A stretch of DNA of 14,976 bases from Sphingomonas sp. (GCA_030824725.1 JAPJRE010000057.1:1-14976); one strand, 5' to 3'; shown: positions 1-9,182, counted from the stretch's first letter. The notes: generated by a model from the sequence alone, not told the origin. Program-made: numbers and translations.

Positions 1-96
1 GGATTGTTCGTGTATCATCAGCGCGATCCCGATGCGCGTCGTGGCCAGACGCGATGCCGAGGGAACTTCAGCCATCGAGCGCAACCCATCTGCCAT
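1..96 (-). CDS. Possible 5' end of a gene running off the left edge
   Basis: An open minus-strand frame begins at ATG 96 (a second in-frame ATG is at 75) and has no stop before the window edge, giving 32 residues that include the stretch SASRLATTRIGIALMIHEQ. No family is recognisable from so little. A G-rich stretch just upstream of ATG 96 is only a poor Shine-Dalgarno match. The frame would be divergent from the DUF1328 gene at 169. It could equally be a chance open frame in GC-rich DNA. Confidence 0.25.
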   Translation of the reverse strand, partial: MADGLRSMAEVPSASRLATTRIGIALMIHEQS

Positions 97-168
97 CAAC
101 CCCCGGCACGGCCGCGGGTGCGTCGGCGCCAATCGCGCCGCCGCTCGGCGGAATTGAAAGGAAAGAAA

Positions 169-342
169 ATGATCAAGTGGGCCATCATCTTCGCCGTCAT
201 TGCGGCCGTGCTCGGCGTGCTGGGCTTTGGCGGACTTGCAGGTGCCGCCTAGGGCATCGCCAAGATCCTCTTCTGGATTGCCGTCCTCGTCGCTGTGGTG
301 CTCTTCGTGCTCGGCTTCACCGTCTACAAGAAGGTGACCTGA
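169..342 (+). pseudogene. DUF1328/UPF0391 small membrane protein gene with in-frame amber stop
   Basis: Read through one stop codon, this frame gives a 57-residue DUF1328 (UPF0391, YtjA-like) protein, the normal size for these tiny two-helix inner-membrane proteins of unknown, often stress-linked, role. The first helix (MIKWAIIFAVIAAVLG) and the family hallmark FGGLAGAA precede a TAG at 250-252. The same frame then continues with GIAKILFWIAVLVAVVLF, a second hydrophobic helix, and ends KKVT at TGA 340-342. A Shine-Dalgarno AAAGGA (157-162) lies 6 bases before ATG 169, which supports this start over the longer upstream frame. One base change (for example TGG or CAG to TAG) explains the interruption. 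It is either a fresh pseudogene, a 27-residue truncated product, a readthrough case or a sequencing error. It converges on the permease gene ending at 359. Confidence 0.8.
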
Positions 343-358
343 CGGCGCCACCATCGCG

Positions 359-2068
359 TTACGCCGCTGCGAGCACCATCGCCGCCGTCCCAACGACCAG
401 CACGACGAGGAGTGCGCCCATGCGCGCATAATCGGTGAAGCGGTAACCGCCCGGGCCCATCACGAGCAGGTTGTTCTGGTGACCTATGGGCGTAAGGAAA
501 TCAGCAGAGGTGCCGATCAGCACCGCCAGTAGCGCCGCGTCCGGTCCGATTCCCAGCACCCGCGCAGCATCGATCGCGAGCGGACCCATGATGATCGCGG
601 TCGCGACGTTGTTGAGGAAGATCGACAACAAGAGGGTCATGCCGCACAAGGCCGCGATTACCGCTACGGGTGGTAGGCCGGCGAGCGTGGCACCCAGCCA
701 TTCGGCGGCGATGGCGGCGGCGCCGCTCGTCTCGAAGCTGTGGCCGACCGGTATCATCGCCGCGAGCAGCACGATCACGCTCCAGTCGATCGCCTGGTAC
801 ACGTCGTCGGCTCCCATCAGCCGCGTCGCGACCAATGCGACGGCAGCAGCCAGGAAGGCTAGCGCCGGTGGCGCTCCGAACCCCACGATTGAGACGATTG
901 CCGCGATGAAAATCATCAGGATCGGGGCCGCCTGCCGCCGGGCGACGGGCAGGCGATCGACCCGATCGATCTCGAGCAGTCGCGCAGTGCCGACGAAGCG
1001 CGCGAGATCCGCCGGGCGGCCGCGCACGAACAGTTGATCGCCCGCCTCGATACGGAGCGAAGCGAGCGGCGCGCGCCGCCGGGCAGCGCGCGGCCCCACG
1101 GCGACGACGGTAAGCGTGTCGTTGCTGCGGATCCGGATCGCCTCATGGCTGAGGCCGATGAGGAACGAACCATGGGCAACGACGACACGCGCTGTAACGC
1201 TGTCGTCCTCCGCTTCACCGATGTCGGACCGTAGCCCGGTGGCCTCCGCAGCGATCCATTGCTGGCGGCGCGACACCACCAGCAGGCGGTCTCCAAGCTC
1301 CAGGCCCGCTTCCGGCTGGATCCGATGCCCCTCCCGGAAGACGGCAAGCAGCCGCAGCGCTGCCCCCCGCAGGCGCGGAAGCAGATCGGCGAGCGACACG
1401 GCAGCCGGTGCGGTCAGTTCATAGACGCGCCAGGGCGGCCGCACCGGTCGGTCCATTCCCTGCCGCACCGGCAGCAGCCGCCAGCCGACCAGGACGAGAT
1501 ACACCAAGCCGATGGCCGACACCGCCACCCCCACCGGGGCCATCTGGAAGAAGCCGAATCCTGTTCCCAGTTCCTTGGCCCGCACCGAGGACAGGATGAG
1601 GTTGGCAGGCGTCCCGATCAGCGTGGTCATGCCCCCCAGGATGGTAGCGAAGGCGAGCGGCATCAGCGTCGCCGCGGGCGGTCGCTTGGCCTCGCGCGCC
1701 ACCTGCGCGGCGATCGGCATGGTGACGACCAGCGCGGCGATGTTGTTCATGAAGGCGGAGAGGAACGCGCCCACAACCAGCAACACCGCGAGCCGGACGG
1801 TGAAGCCCGCGCGCGCCGGTATTAGCACCCGCGATACGCTGGCAGCAACGCCAGACAGCTCGATTGCGCGACCGATCACCAGCACCGCCGCCACCGCGAT
1901 CACGGCGGGATCGGCGAAGCCGGCAAAGGCCTCGCCCGGTGGTGTAAGGCCGAGCAGCACGCAGGCCAGCAACGCCAGCAGCGCCACCAGATCGTGACGG
2001 ACGCGCTCGGAGACAAACAACACCAGCGCGCCCAGCAAGACGGCGGCGCTGATAATCGCCGGGGTCAT
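359..2068 (-). CDS. SLC13-family (ArsB/NhaD superfamily) permease with central RCK_C-like domains
   Basis: A 569-residue inner-membrane transporter of the SLC13/divalent anion:Na+ symporter type; the substrate (sulfate, dicarboxylate or another anion) cannot be read from sequence. The N-terminal membrane half (about 1-200) carries the hairpin motif FMNN (106-109) and IGTPANLI (151-158). The centre (about 212-370) is soluble and resembles two TrkA_C/RCK_C ligand-binding domains, each with a GD-L-V/F-R pattern (LGDRLLVVS near 258, AGDQLFVRG near 342). The C-terminal half repeats the hairpin as FLNN (484-487), followed by SADFLTPIGHQNN (521-533) and GPGGYRFTDYARMG. This architecture and length are normal for bacterial SLC13 permeases with TrkA_C inserts. 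Start ATG 2068 has only a weak ribosome site. It is divergent from the L,D-transpeptidase with 72 bp between, so promoters must lie in that gap or overlap the coding ends. Confidence 0.88.
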   Translation of the reverse strand: MTPAIISAAVLLGALVLFVSERVRHDLVALLALLACVLLGLTPPGEAFAGFADPAVIAVAAVLVIGRAIELSGVAASVSRVLIPARAGFTVRLAVLLVVGAFLSAFMNNIAALVVTMPIAAQVAREAKRPPAATLMPLAFATILGGMTTLIGTPANLILSSVRAKELGTGFGFFQMAPVGVAVSAIGLVYLVLVGWRLLPVRQGMDRPVRPPWRVYELTAPAAVSLADLLPRLRGAALRLLAVFREGHRIQPEAGLELGDRLLVVSRRQQWIAAEATGLRSDIGEAEDDSVTARVVVAHGSFLIGLSHEAIRIRSNDTLTVVAVGPRAARRRAPLASLRIEAGDQLFVRGRPADLARFVGTARLLEIDRVDRLPVARRQAAPILMIFIAAIVSIVGFGAPPALAFLAAAVALVATRLMGADDVYQAIDWSVIVLLAAMIPVGHSFETSGAAAIAAEWLGATLAGLPPVAVIAALCGMTLLLSIFLNNVATAIIMGPLAIDAARVLGIGPDAALLAVLIGTSADFLTPIGHQNNLLVMGPGGYRFTDYARMGALLVVLVVGTAAMVLAAA

Positions 2069-2140
2069 TCGCGACCCGCCTGCCCAAGCGGGGCACAGGC
2101 ACGATGGACCGATCGGCGGCGCGGGTGCGTTTGCAAAGAC

Positions 2141-3700
2141 ATGACTGTTTCAAACCTTCGGTTTCGCTGCGTGGTTGCAGCCTCCCTCCTCCTGCCTGTT
2201 GCGCCTATCGCTGCCGCTGCTGCCGTTCGCCAGACCGGGGGTGTTCCCATGTCCGCGGGGCTGGCGCAGGCTGCGCTCCGGTCGCTCGCAACCGAGCCCG
2301 AACTGCAGCGATTCTATGATCGGGCACGGTGGCGCCTCGTTTGGACCGACGCGGCCGCGCGCGCCCTCCAAGATGCGATCGCGCATCGTGCCGACCATGG
2401 GCTCGATCGGCTGTCCCTCCCGTCCTCTACCGAGGCTGCCGCAAGCCCCGAGGCGCTGGATGTCGTACGCACTCGCGCCGCGCTGCACTATGCCCGTGCA
2501 CTGGCGACGGGCGTGGTGGACCCGGCGACGCTGCACGCCGTCTATACGCTGCCCCGCCCCGACGTCGACATTATAGGGGGGCTTGCCACCGCACTCGACC
2601 GCGGCGACCTGCCTGCCTGGCTTGCCGGCCTCGCCCCGCAGGACGCGGACTATCGCCGCCTTTCCGAAGCCTATCGCGCCGTGGTGGACGAGCAGCGCCT
2701 CGGCAACGGCTCCGCCCCGCAAATCGCAGCGGACGGCCTGATCCGCCCCGGCGACAGCGATGATCGCGTTCCGGCGATCGTCAAGCAGCTCGCCGCTGAA
2801 GGCTATCTGCGGGACTTCGGCACGACTTCGCCCCCTGCCCCCGCCCCGTCGCGTGTCTACACCAGCGACATCGCCGATGCGGTGCGGGCGCTGCAGCGCG
2901 ACTATGGCATTGCCGAGGACGGGGTCGTCGGTCCGCGCACGATCGAAGTGCTGACCCTGAGCCCCGCCGACCGCGCGCGGGCGCTCGCCGTCGCGCTCGA
3001 GCGGCTGCGCTGGCTGGCCCGCAATCCACCGGCGACGCGCATCGACGTCAACATCGCCGCCGCGCGCCTCACTTACTATCGCGACGGCGTGCCGGTCGAC
3101 AGCCGCAAGGTCATCGTCGGAAAGCCGGGCCGGGAAACGCCGCTCCTGTCGTCCCCCATCTATCGGCTGGTCGCCAACCCGACCTGGACGATCCCCAAGT
3201 CGATCGAGACTACCGAGCTGGCGCATGTCGGCCCGGACTATCTCGCCAGCCACAACATGGTGCGCCGGGGCGGCTATATCGTCCAGCAGCCGGGGCCGGA
3301 CAATGCACTGGGGATGGTCAAGTTCGACATGATCAACGACCAGGCGATCTACCTTCACGATACCAGCGCGCCGGGCCTGTTCGAGCGCAGCCAGCGGCAT
3401 CTCAGTCATGGCTGCGTACGGGTGGAGGATGCGCTGGGCTTCGCGCACCGCATTGCCGAGGACGAAGGCGTGGCCGATCGCTGGCAGGCGGCGAGCGCCA
3501 GCGGCGCGCAGACCTTCGTGCCGCTGGCGGTCCGCATCCCGGTGCGGCTGCTCTACCAGAATGCCTTTGTCGACGAGATCGGCCGGGTAACGGTGCGCAC
3601 CGACCCGTATGACTGGAACGGCCCGGTGGCGAGAGCCTTGGGCTTTGATGACGGTTCGCACACCAGGACCCAGGCCGACGCGATCGATATCGGCCCCTAA
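2141..3700 (+). CDS. Murein L,D-transpeptidase, YcbB (LdtD)-like
   Basis: A 519-residue periplasmic enzyme expected to form 3-3 (or lipoprotein-type) cross-links in peptidoglycan by a cysteine transpeptidase mechanism. A signal peptide (1 to about 28: FRCVVAASLLLPVAPIAAAAA) is followed by the helical L,D-transpeptidase scaffold domain (about 35-200; YDRARWRLVW and DAIAHRADHGLD are typical), a PG_binding_1 domain (about 236-275; ADAVRALQRDYGIAEDGVVGPRT) and the YkuD catalytic domain (about 300-450). The catalytic motif is SHGCVRVED with Cys425, and WTIPKSI and YLHDT are also family hallmarks. The frame is open upstream to 1994, but ATG 2141 gives the signal peptide directly, so I chose it; the ribosome site there is weak (AAAG). 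Its stop lies one base from the stop of the antiporter on the other strand. The long minus-strand open frame over it is a codon-bias shadow. Confidence 0.92.
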   Translation: MTVSNLRFRCVVAASLLLPVAPIAAAAAVRQTGGVPMSAGLAQAALRSLATEPELQRFYDRARWRLVWTDAAARALQDAIAHRADHGLDRLSLPSSTEAAASPEALDVVRTRAALHYARALATGVVDPATLHAVYTLPRPDVDIIGGLATALDRGDLPAWLAGLAPQDADYRRLSEAYRAVVDEQRLGNGSAPQIAADGLIRPGDSDDRVPAIVKQLAAEGYLRDFGTTSPPAPAPSRVYTSDIADAVRALQRDYGIAEDGVVGPRTIEVLTLSPADRARALAVALERLRWLARNPPATRIDVNIAAARLTYYRDGVPVDSRKVIVGKPGRETPLLSSPIYRLVANPTWTIPKSIETTELAHVGPDYLASHNMVRRGGYIVQQPGPDNALGMVKFDMINDQAIYLHDTSAPGLFERSQRHLSHGCVRVEDALGFAHRIAEDEGVADRWQAASASGAQTFVPLAVRIPVRLLYQNAFVDEIGRVTVRTDPYDWNGPVARALGFDDGSHTRTQADAIDIGP

Positions 3701-3701
3701 C

Positions 3702-4901
3702 TCAATGCTCCGCGTCCGCCGCGCCGGTCAGCTTCCAGCGACGGAGCAGCGGCGGCATGGTGAGGCCCTGTGCGAAGATCGAGAAGGCGACGACGCCGAA
3801 CGTGACCACGACGATGGCGCCGCGCTCGGCAACGTTCGCCGGCACCGCCAGCGCAAGTGCCAGTCCCACCGCCCCGCGTAGCCCGCCCCAGACCAGCACG
3901 TGCTGGTAGGTGGCCGGAAGCCGCAGCTTCGTCCGCGCGAACAGCGCCGCCAGCGAATAGACCGCCGCCGCCCGGCCGAGCAGCGTAAGCAGGATTCCCG
4001 CGACCAGCGCGCCGCTCACCAGTGCGATCGGCTGGTGCGCTTCGTGACTGCCGATCAGCAGGAACAGGCAGGAATTGGCGAGAAAGGCGGCATAGGCCCA
4101 GAAATCCTGGACATGCTGGCGCCCGGCAACCGAGATCGAGCCGCGCTGCCCGATCGCGCCGACGATGATCCCGGCAGCGAGCGCGGCGAACACGCCCGAG
4201 GCATGGACATGCTCGGCGAGCAGGAAGCTCGCCCAGGCGATGACGGTGGTCAGCGTCACCTCGACGAGATGATCCTCGGTCCGCCCCGCCACGGTCAGCA
4301 CGACAAAGGCGACCGCGCCGCCGATCGCCACGCCGCCGAACACCGTCCAGAGCAGCGACGTCGCGACACCGCTGGCGCTGAGGCCGCTACCCTCGGCGAC
4401 CGCGATCAGGATCGCGAAGCCGACAGCGGCGACGCCATCGTTGAGCAGGCTTTCCGATTCCACTACCATGCTGAGGCGCGGCTTGGCCTTCATCTCCTTG
4501 AAGGCGGCAATCACCGATACCGGGTCGGTCGCGGCGATCAGGACGCCGAAGAAGGCCGCGCCCAGCCAGCTCCAGCCCAGCATCCAGTGCATGCCCGCGG
4601 TGACCAGCAGCGCGGAGATGGCGACGCCGAGGAATGCCAGCACGACGGTGAGCGGCAGCTCCTCGCGGAAACGCTGCCAACGCAGCTGCAATGCGGCTTC
4701 GAAGATCAGCGGCGGCAGGAACACGTTGAAGATCAGCTCGCGCGACAGCGGCAGATTGGCGCCCACCGGCAGGAACGCGAGCGCGATCCCGGCCAGCACC
4801 AAGCCAGCCGTATAGGGCAGACCGATCCGACGAGAGATCATCGCCACCAGCGACGCGACGATCAGCAACGTGCCGAGTTCGGGAAGGCCGATGTCGTTCA
4901 A
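3702..4901 (-). CDS. CPA1-family Na+(K+)/H+ antiporter
   Basis: A 399-residue polytopic inner-membrane cation:proton antiporter of the CPA1/NhaP class, exchanging cytoplasmic Na+ or K+ for H+. Hallmarks are NVFLPPLIFEAALQL (about 59-73), the unwound-helix motif ATDPVSV with Asp125 (124-130), ESESLLNDG with Asn154-Asp155 (148-156) and GGLRGAVGLALAL (339-351). There is no long cytoplasmic C-terminal tail, so this is a short, transport-only form. The start is TTG at 4901: no ATG fits the conserved N-terminus, and AAGGAG at 4909-4914 sits 7 bases upstream. It is probably last in a minus-strand run after DUF389 (57 bp gap). It ends one base from the L,D-transpeptidase stop, leaving no room for a dedicated terminator. 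Na+ versus K+ preference is unresolved. Confidence 0.92.
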   Translation of the reverse strand: MNDIGLPELGTLLIVASLVAMISRRIGLPYTAGLVLAGIALAFLPVGANLPLSRELIFNVFLPPLIFEAALQLRWQRFREELPLTVVLAFLGVAISALLVTAGMHWMLGWSWLGAAFFGVLIAATDPVSVIAAFKEMKAKPRLSMVVESESLLNDGVAAVGFAILIAVAEGSGLSASGVATSLLWTVFGGVAIGGAVAFVVLTVAGRTEDHLVEVTLTTVIAWASFLLAEHVHASGVFAALAAGIIVGAIGQRGSISVAGRQHVQDFWAYAAFLANSCLFLLIGSHEAHQPIALVSGALVAGILLTLLGRAAAVYSLAALFARTKLRLPATYQHVLVWGGLRGAVGLALALAVPANVAERGAIVVVTFGVVAFSIFAQGLTMPPLLRRWKLTGAADAEH

Positions 4902-4908
4902 CGGATCG

Positions 4909-4914
4909 CTCCTT
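4909..4914 (-). promoter_or_regulatory. Shine-Dalgarno fixing the TTG start of the antiporter
   Basis: AAGGAG on the minus strand, 7 bases before TTG 4901. It is the only good ribosome site near the conserved N-terminus (MNDIGLPELGTLL). Confidence 0.75.
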
Positions 4915-4958
4915 GGGCGTTGGGCAGCACGGCCGCTGCGGCGAGGCGTCTAGGGTTT

Positions 4959-6524
4959 CTAGGGCAAGACCGCCGCCGGAACGAGCGCAAAGCGCTGCCC
5001 GGCAGGCGGCGCGGCGCTGGCCGCGATGCCCCCACGCCGTAGTCGCTCGGCAATGGCCATCGCCCGCCGCTGGCTGAGGCTCGGGCGGGCCGGCACAGCG
5101 CCCGTCGGCAAGCCCGGCACGTCGAGCGCGCCGACGTTCCAGCGTTTCGCCGCCCAGATCGACACGGCCACCGCCTCGGCTGCCCGCAGGTCGAGCGTAT
5201 CGACATTGTCAGCGAAGTCGATCCGCGGCAGCGGCCCCTGGGGCGGGACGATCGCCACCGTCCAGTCGCCTGCGCGCTGCGCCGCTCGCGTCTCCAGCAT
5301 GCGGTAAGCCTCGATCCCCGCACCCGGCAGCGGCGTCGCGGCGGCGGTGGCGCGGTGATGGTCGCGGTCGATGGTGACATCTTCTGGCTTCAGTCCGGCG
5401 ATCAGCGCGACCATCTGGGCGATATCGGTCGCGCGCCGCGTCTCCTGGTTCGACGCCTCCCCTGCCCGTCGCAGTTCCTCGCGCTGCGCCGCCAGCGCGT
5501 CCGCGCCTGCGCCGAGCAGCACCTGGTCGAGATTGAGGCGGACCGGGCGGCCGAGCTGCGCCGCCATCGCCTTCTGGATGGTCGCGGTCTTCTGCATCGC
5601 GTCCTGCGGGGTGATCACCACGGCGCGTACGACCAGCGGCTCGCGTGTGAAATCGAGGTCGAGCTGGGTGACCCGCGCCTTGGCGCCGAACCTTTCCGCC
5701 AGCAGCGATCGCGCCTGCGTAACCGCCACCGCCTCGCGACCGATGCGATTGAGCGAGATGCCCAGCGGAATCGCCATCGCGACGAAGACAAGGATCAGGA
5801 TCGCCGTCTGGGTCCAGGTCTGGCGGCGCGAGAGATGGTGGCCGAAGCCGTAGAAGCGCGCCATCGCCGTGGCCGAGAGCGCAATAGTGATGAAGTTGGT
5901 CACGAACAGCGCCAGCGCACCCATCCCCACCGGCGCGTTCCAGGTGGCGATGCCATAGCCGACGACCGCCAGCGGCGGCATCAATGCGGTGGCGATGGCC
6001 ACGCCGACAATGGTCTCGCCGCGCCCGCGAATGATCGCATAGGTACCCGCCAGCGCCGCGAACAGCGCAACCGCCAGGTCGAACAGGTTGGGCCGGGTGC
6101 GCGCCACGATCTCCGAGGTCGGCGCCTGGAGCGGGGAGATGGTGACGATCAGCGCCGTGAACGCGACGGCGGCGAAGGCACCGATCGCCAGCGCCTTAAG
6201 CGACCTTCGCAGCTCGGCGAAATCGAACAGCGCGAGGCTGAAGCCGAAGCCGAGGATCGGGTTCATCAACGGCGAGATCAGCATCGCCCCGATCACCACC
6301 GCCGGCGAGGACAGCAGCAGGCCCAGCACCGCGATGCCGGCGGACATCATCGTCATGAAGGCGAAGCGCCCCGACCAGCCACTGTCCTCGACGATCCGCG
6401 CGACCACCGCCTCGTGGTCGATCGGCGCCACGACCGACTGGCGCCACCAGCGGTAGAGGGCCAGATGCAACAGGCGCTCGCGGATGCGGGCATGGCGATC
6501 CGTTGCTTCGATGGCGTCGTTCAA
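4959..6524 (-). CDS. DUF389 (TIGR00341-type) membrane protein
   Basis: A 521-residue membrane protein of the DUF389 family, whose function is not established. A short cytoplasmic N-terminus is followed by about six hydrophobic helices carrying the family core GAMLISPLMNPILGFGFSLA (about 79-98), the loop RGRGETIVGVAIATALMPPLAVVGYG and FVTNFITIALSATAMARFYGF. A soluble C-terminal half (about residue 280 onward, beginning near RSLLAERFGAKARVTQLDLD) contains two alpha/beta-looking repeats and ends at TAG 4959-4961. The frame is open to TTG 6593, two bases after the lipoprotein gene's stop, but that site lacks a ribosome site. TTG 6524 has GAGGA 5 bases upstream and gives the sequence LNDAIEATDRHARIRERLL; ATG 6572 is a weaker alternative. 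It is probably cotranscribed with its minus-strand neighbours. Confidence 0.85.
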   Translation of the reverse strand: MNDAIEATDRHARIRERLLHLALYRWWRQSVVAPIDHEAVVARIVEDSGWSGRFAFMTMMSAGIAVLGLLLSSPAVVIGAMLISPLMNPILGFGFSLALFDFAELRRSLKALAIGAFAAVAFTALIVTISPLQAPTSEIVARTRPNLFDLAVALFAALAGTYAIIRGRGETIVGVAIATALMPPLAVVGYGIATWNAPVGMGALALFVTNFITIALSATAMARFYGFGHHLSRRQTWTQTAILILVFVAMAIPLGISLNRIGREAVAVTQARSLLAERFGAKARVTQLDLDFTREPLVVRAVVITPQDAMQKTATIQKAMAAQLGRPVRLNLDQVLLGAGADALAAQREELRRAGEASNQETRRATDIAQMVALIAGLKPEDVTIDRDHHRATAAATPLPGAGIEAYRMLETRAAQRAGDWTVAIVPPQGPLPRIDFADNVDTLDLRAAEAVAVSIWAAKRWNVGALDVPGLPTGAVPARPSLSQRRAMAIAERLRRGGIAASAAPPAGQRFALVPAAVLP

Positions 6525-6529
6525 GGTGG

Positions 6530-6534
6530 TCCTC
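6530..6534 (-). promoter_or_regulatory. Shine-Dalgarno favouring TTG 6524 for DUF389
   Basis: GAGGA on the minus strand, 5 bases before TTG 6524. The alternatives TTG 6593 and ATG 6572 have no comparable site. Confidence 0.5.
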
Positions 6535-6557
6535 GTCCCGATTTCTGTTCGTTGCGC

Positions 6558-6574
6558 GAATGCTAGACGCATTC
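6558..6574. repeat. Short inverted repeat between lipoprotein hydrolase and DUF389
   Basis: GAATGC-TAGAC-GCATTC is a perfect 6-bp dyad with a 5-base loop, lying after the hydrolase stop and before the preferred DUF389 start. No T-run follows on either strand, so it is not an ordinary intrinsic terminator. It could be an operator, an mRNA processing or pausing hairpin, or chance. Confidence 0.35.
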
Positions 6575-6595
6575 CGTCCGTAGGCGAAGGCAAGT

Positions 6596-7711
6596 CTATT
6601 CGGCAGTGCGGATGATCGCGCGCGTGACATCTCCCATAAGCCGCATTCGCGCAGGGATCGGCTGGCGCGTGCTGGCGATCATCACCGCCACCGCATAGCG
6701 GTGCCCGTTGGGCGCGGTAAGCAGGCCGACATCATTATAGCCGGTGGCGAGGTTGCCGAGTTCCTGCCCGGTACCGGTCTTGTGCGCCATCTTCCAGCCG
6801 GAGCGCAGGCCGGACTTCAGGCGCAAGGGGCCGGTCTTGCTCGCCAGCATGATTTGGAACAGTCGATCGGTGGAGCCATGGCTGAGCAGCTCGTCTTGGG
6901 CGAGCAGCGACAGGCCCAGCGTGATGCCGTTGGCGGTCGCGCCGTCATAGGGCGCAGCCAGATAGCGATCGATTGCCTTGCGGCGTTCTGCCACGGGCAT
7001 TGCGGCGCGCGCCTGAAGAAAGCCCCAGCCTCCCGCCCATTCCTTGCGCCAGACCAGACCGGCGGTCTTCGCCTGAAGCTCGCGCTCGCCGGGGCCGAAC
7101 CCGACGCCGCTTACGCCCTTTTCCTTCAGCATGCGGCGGATGGCGGTAGGACCACCGACCTTCCACAGCAGCACGTCATTGCAGGTATTGTCGCTACGGG
7201 TCAGCGCGCACTCGAGCAGCGCGCCTACTGTGGTGCGATAGCCGTTCGGCCCGACCAGCGCGCGGATGGGCTGGTGGAAAACGGTCAGGTCCGCCCGCGT
7301 CACCGTCACCGGCGTAGCGAGCGACAGCCGCTTGTGGTCGATCGCATCGAATACCGTGATGGCGACCCAAAGCTTGCTGACGCTCTGCTGCGGCTGCGGC
7401 CGCTCGCCGTTCCACGCGACCATCCAGCCGTGCTCAACATCCCGCACCGAAATTGCCACCTGTCCCTGAAATCCTGCCCCGAGCGCCTGCACCGCGTTGA
7501 GCAGTGCCGCTGGCGCTTCATCGGATCGCCTCGGCACCGGTGTCGCGGACGTGGCCACAATAGGCGGCGCTACTGGCCTAGAATGTGGCAGCGGCGGCGC
7601 GGGTGGCGGTGCCAGAGCGGGTGCAGAGGGGGCGGCGGGCACGCAGGCGGCGAGCAGAATAGCCGGCGCAACGTGTGCGCCGAAGCGGACGACAGTATCA
7701 ATACGTGGCAA
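6596..7711 (-). CDS. Class A beta-lactamase-like serine hydrolase, predicted lipoprotein
   Basis: A 371-residue exported protein with the penicillin-recognising serine hydrolase fold. The N-terminus is a lipoprotein signal with lipobox L20-A-A-C23, then a Pro/Ala-rich tether (about 24-65) suggesting membrane anchoring. Catalytic motifs are S110-V-S-K113 (Ambler S70xxK73), S173-D-N175 (SDN loop, 130-132) and K311-T-G313 (234-236). E209-R-E-L-Q213 lies exactly 36 residues after the SDN serine, as E166 does in class A enzymes, so Glu166 appears present but the usual Asn170 is Gln. About 34 extra residues lie between this loop and KTG. Start TTG 7711 is supported by AAGGAGG 5 bases upstream. It could be a true beta-lactamase or a cell-wall or ester hydrolase; hydrolysis of beta-lactams is not demonstrated by sequence. 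It follows DUF2254 (81 bp gap). Confidence 0.85.
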   Translation of the reverse strand: MPRIDTVVRFGAHVAPAILLAACVPAAPSAPALAPPPAPPLPHSRPVAPPIVATSATPVPRRSDEAPAALLNAVQALGAGFQGQVAISVRDVEHGWMVAWNGERPQPQQSVSKLWVAITVFDAIDHKRLSLATPVTVTRADLTVFHQPIRALVGPNGYRTTVGALLECALTRSDNTCNDVLLWKVGGPTAIRRMLKEKGVSGVGFGPGERELQAKTAGLVWRKEWAGGWGFLQARAAMPVAERRKAIDRYLAAPYDGATANGITLGLSLLAQDELLSHGSTDRLFQIMLASKTGPLRLKSGLRSGWKMAHKTGTGQELGNLATGYNDVGLLTAPNGHRYAVAVMIASTRQPIPARMRLMGDVTRAIIRTAE

Positions 7712-7716
7712 ATAGC

Positions 7717-7723
7717 CCTCCTT
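7717..7723 (-). promoter_or_regulatory. Strong Shine-Dalgarno for the TTG start of the lipoprotein hydrolase
   Basis: AAGGAGG on the minus strand, 5 bases before TTG 7711. It decides the start, because the lipoprotein signal begins right there. Confidence 0.75.
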
Positions 7724-7792
7724 TCCAATCGGCTTACCGTGGGAAGCTCAGGATTACAGGGCAAGCTGGCTCGGTTCGTCGCCCAGCAGCGG

Positions 7793-9126
<1,334 letters not shown>

Positions 9127-9130
<4 letters not shown>

Positions 9131-9168
9131 GCCAGCTCTTGAGCAGGCGCCGTCGTGGCGAACACCAT
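9127..9168 (-). CDS. 13-codon leader ORF translationally coupled to DUF2254
   Basis: ATG 9168 opens a 13-residue frame (MVFATTAPAQELA) ending in TGA 9127-9129, which overlaps the DUF2254 start in the classic ATGA arrangement. AAGGAG at 9177-9182, 8 bases upstream, is a stronger ribosome site than DUF2254's own. The peptide has no attenuator-like codon run. The likeliest role is to load ribosomes for coupled translation; it may alternatively be residue from the decayed DNA just upstream. No homology is recognised. Confidence 0.45.
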
Positions 9169-9176
9169 GCCTGTTT

Positions 9177-9182
9177 CTCCTT
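9177..9182 (-). promoter_or_regulatory. Shine-Dalgarno of the DUF2254 leader ORF
   Basis: AAGGAG on the minus strand, 8 bases before ATG 9168. It is the best ribosome site between the kdpD remnant and DUF2254. Confidence 0.5.

Noticed and set aside
62..66. GGAAC upstream of DUF1328 as an EcfG general-stress -35 box
   Set aside because: No GTT-type -10 element lies 16-17 bases downstream; the sequence there is CAACCC.
2150..3661. 503-residue open frame on the minus strand
   Set aside because: It is antisense to the L,D-transpeptidase, which has signal peptide, three domains and catalytic Cys motif; the antisense product resembles nothing.
3900..6566. Long plus-strand frames (380 and 403 residues) opposite the antiporter and DUF389
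   Set aside because: Composition dominated by Arg, Gln, Asp and His in the mirror frame of membrane genes; no start-site or family support.
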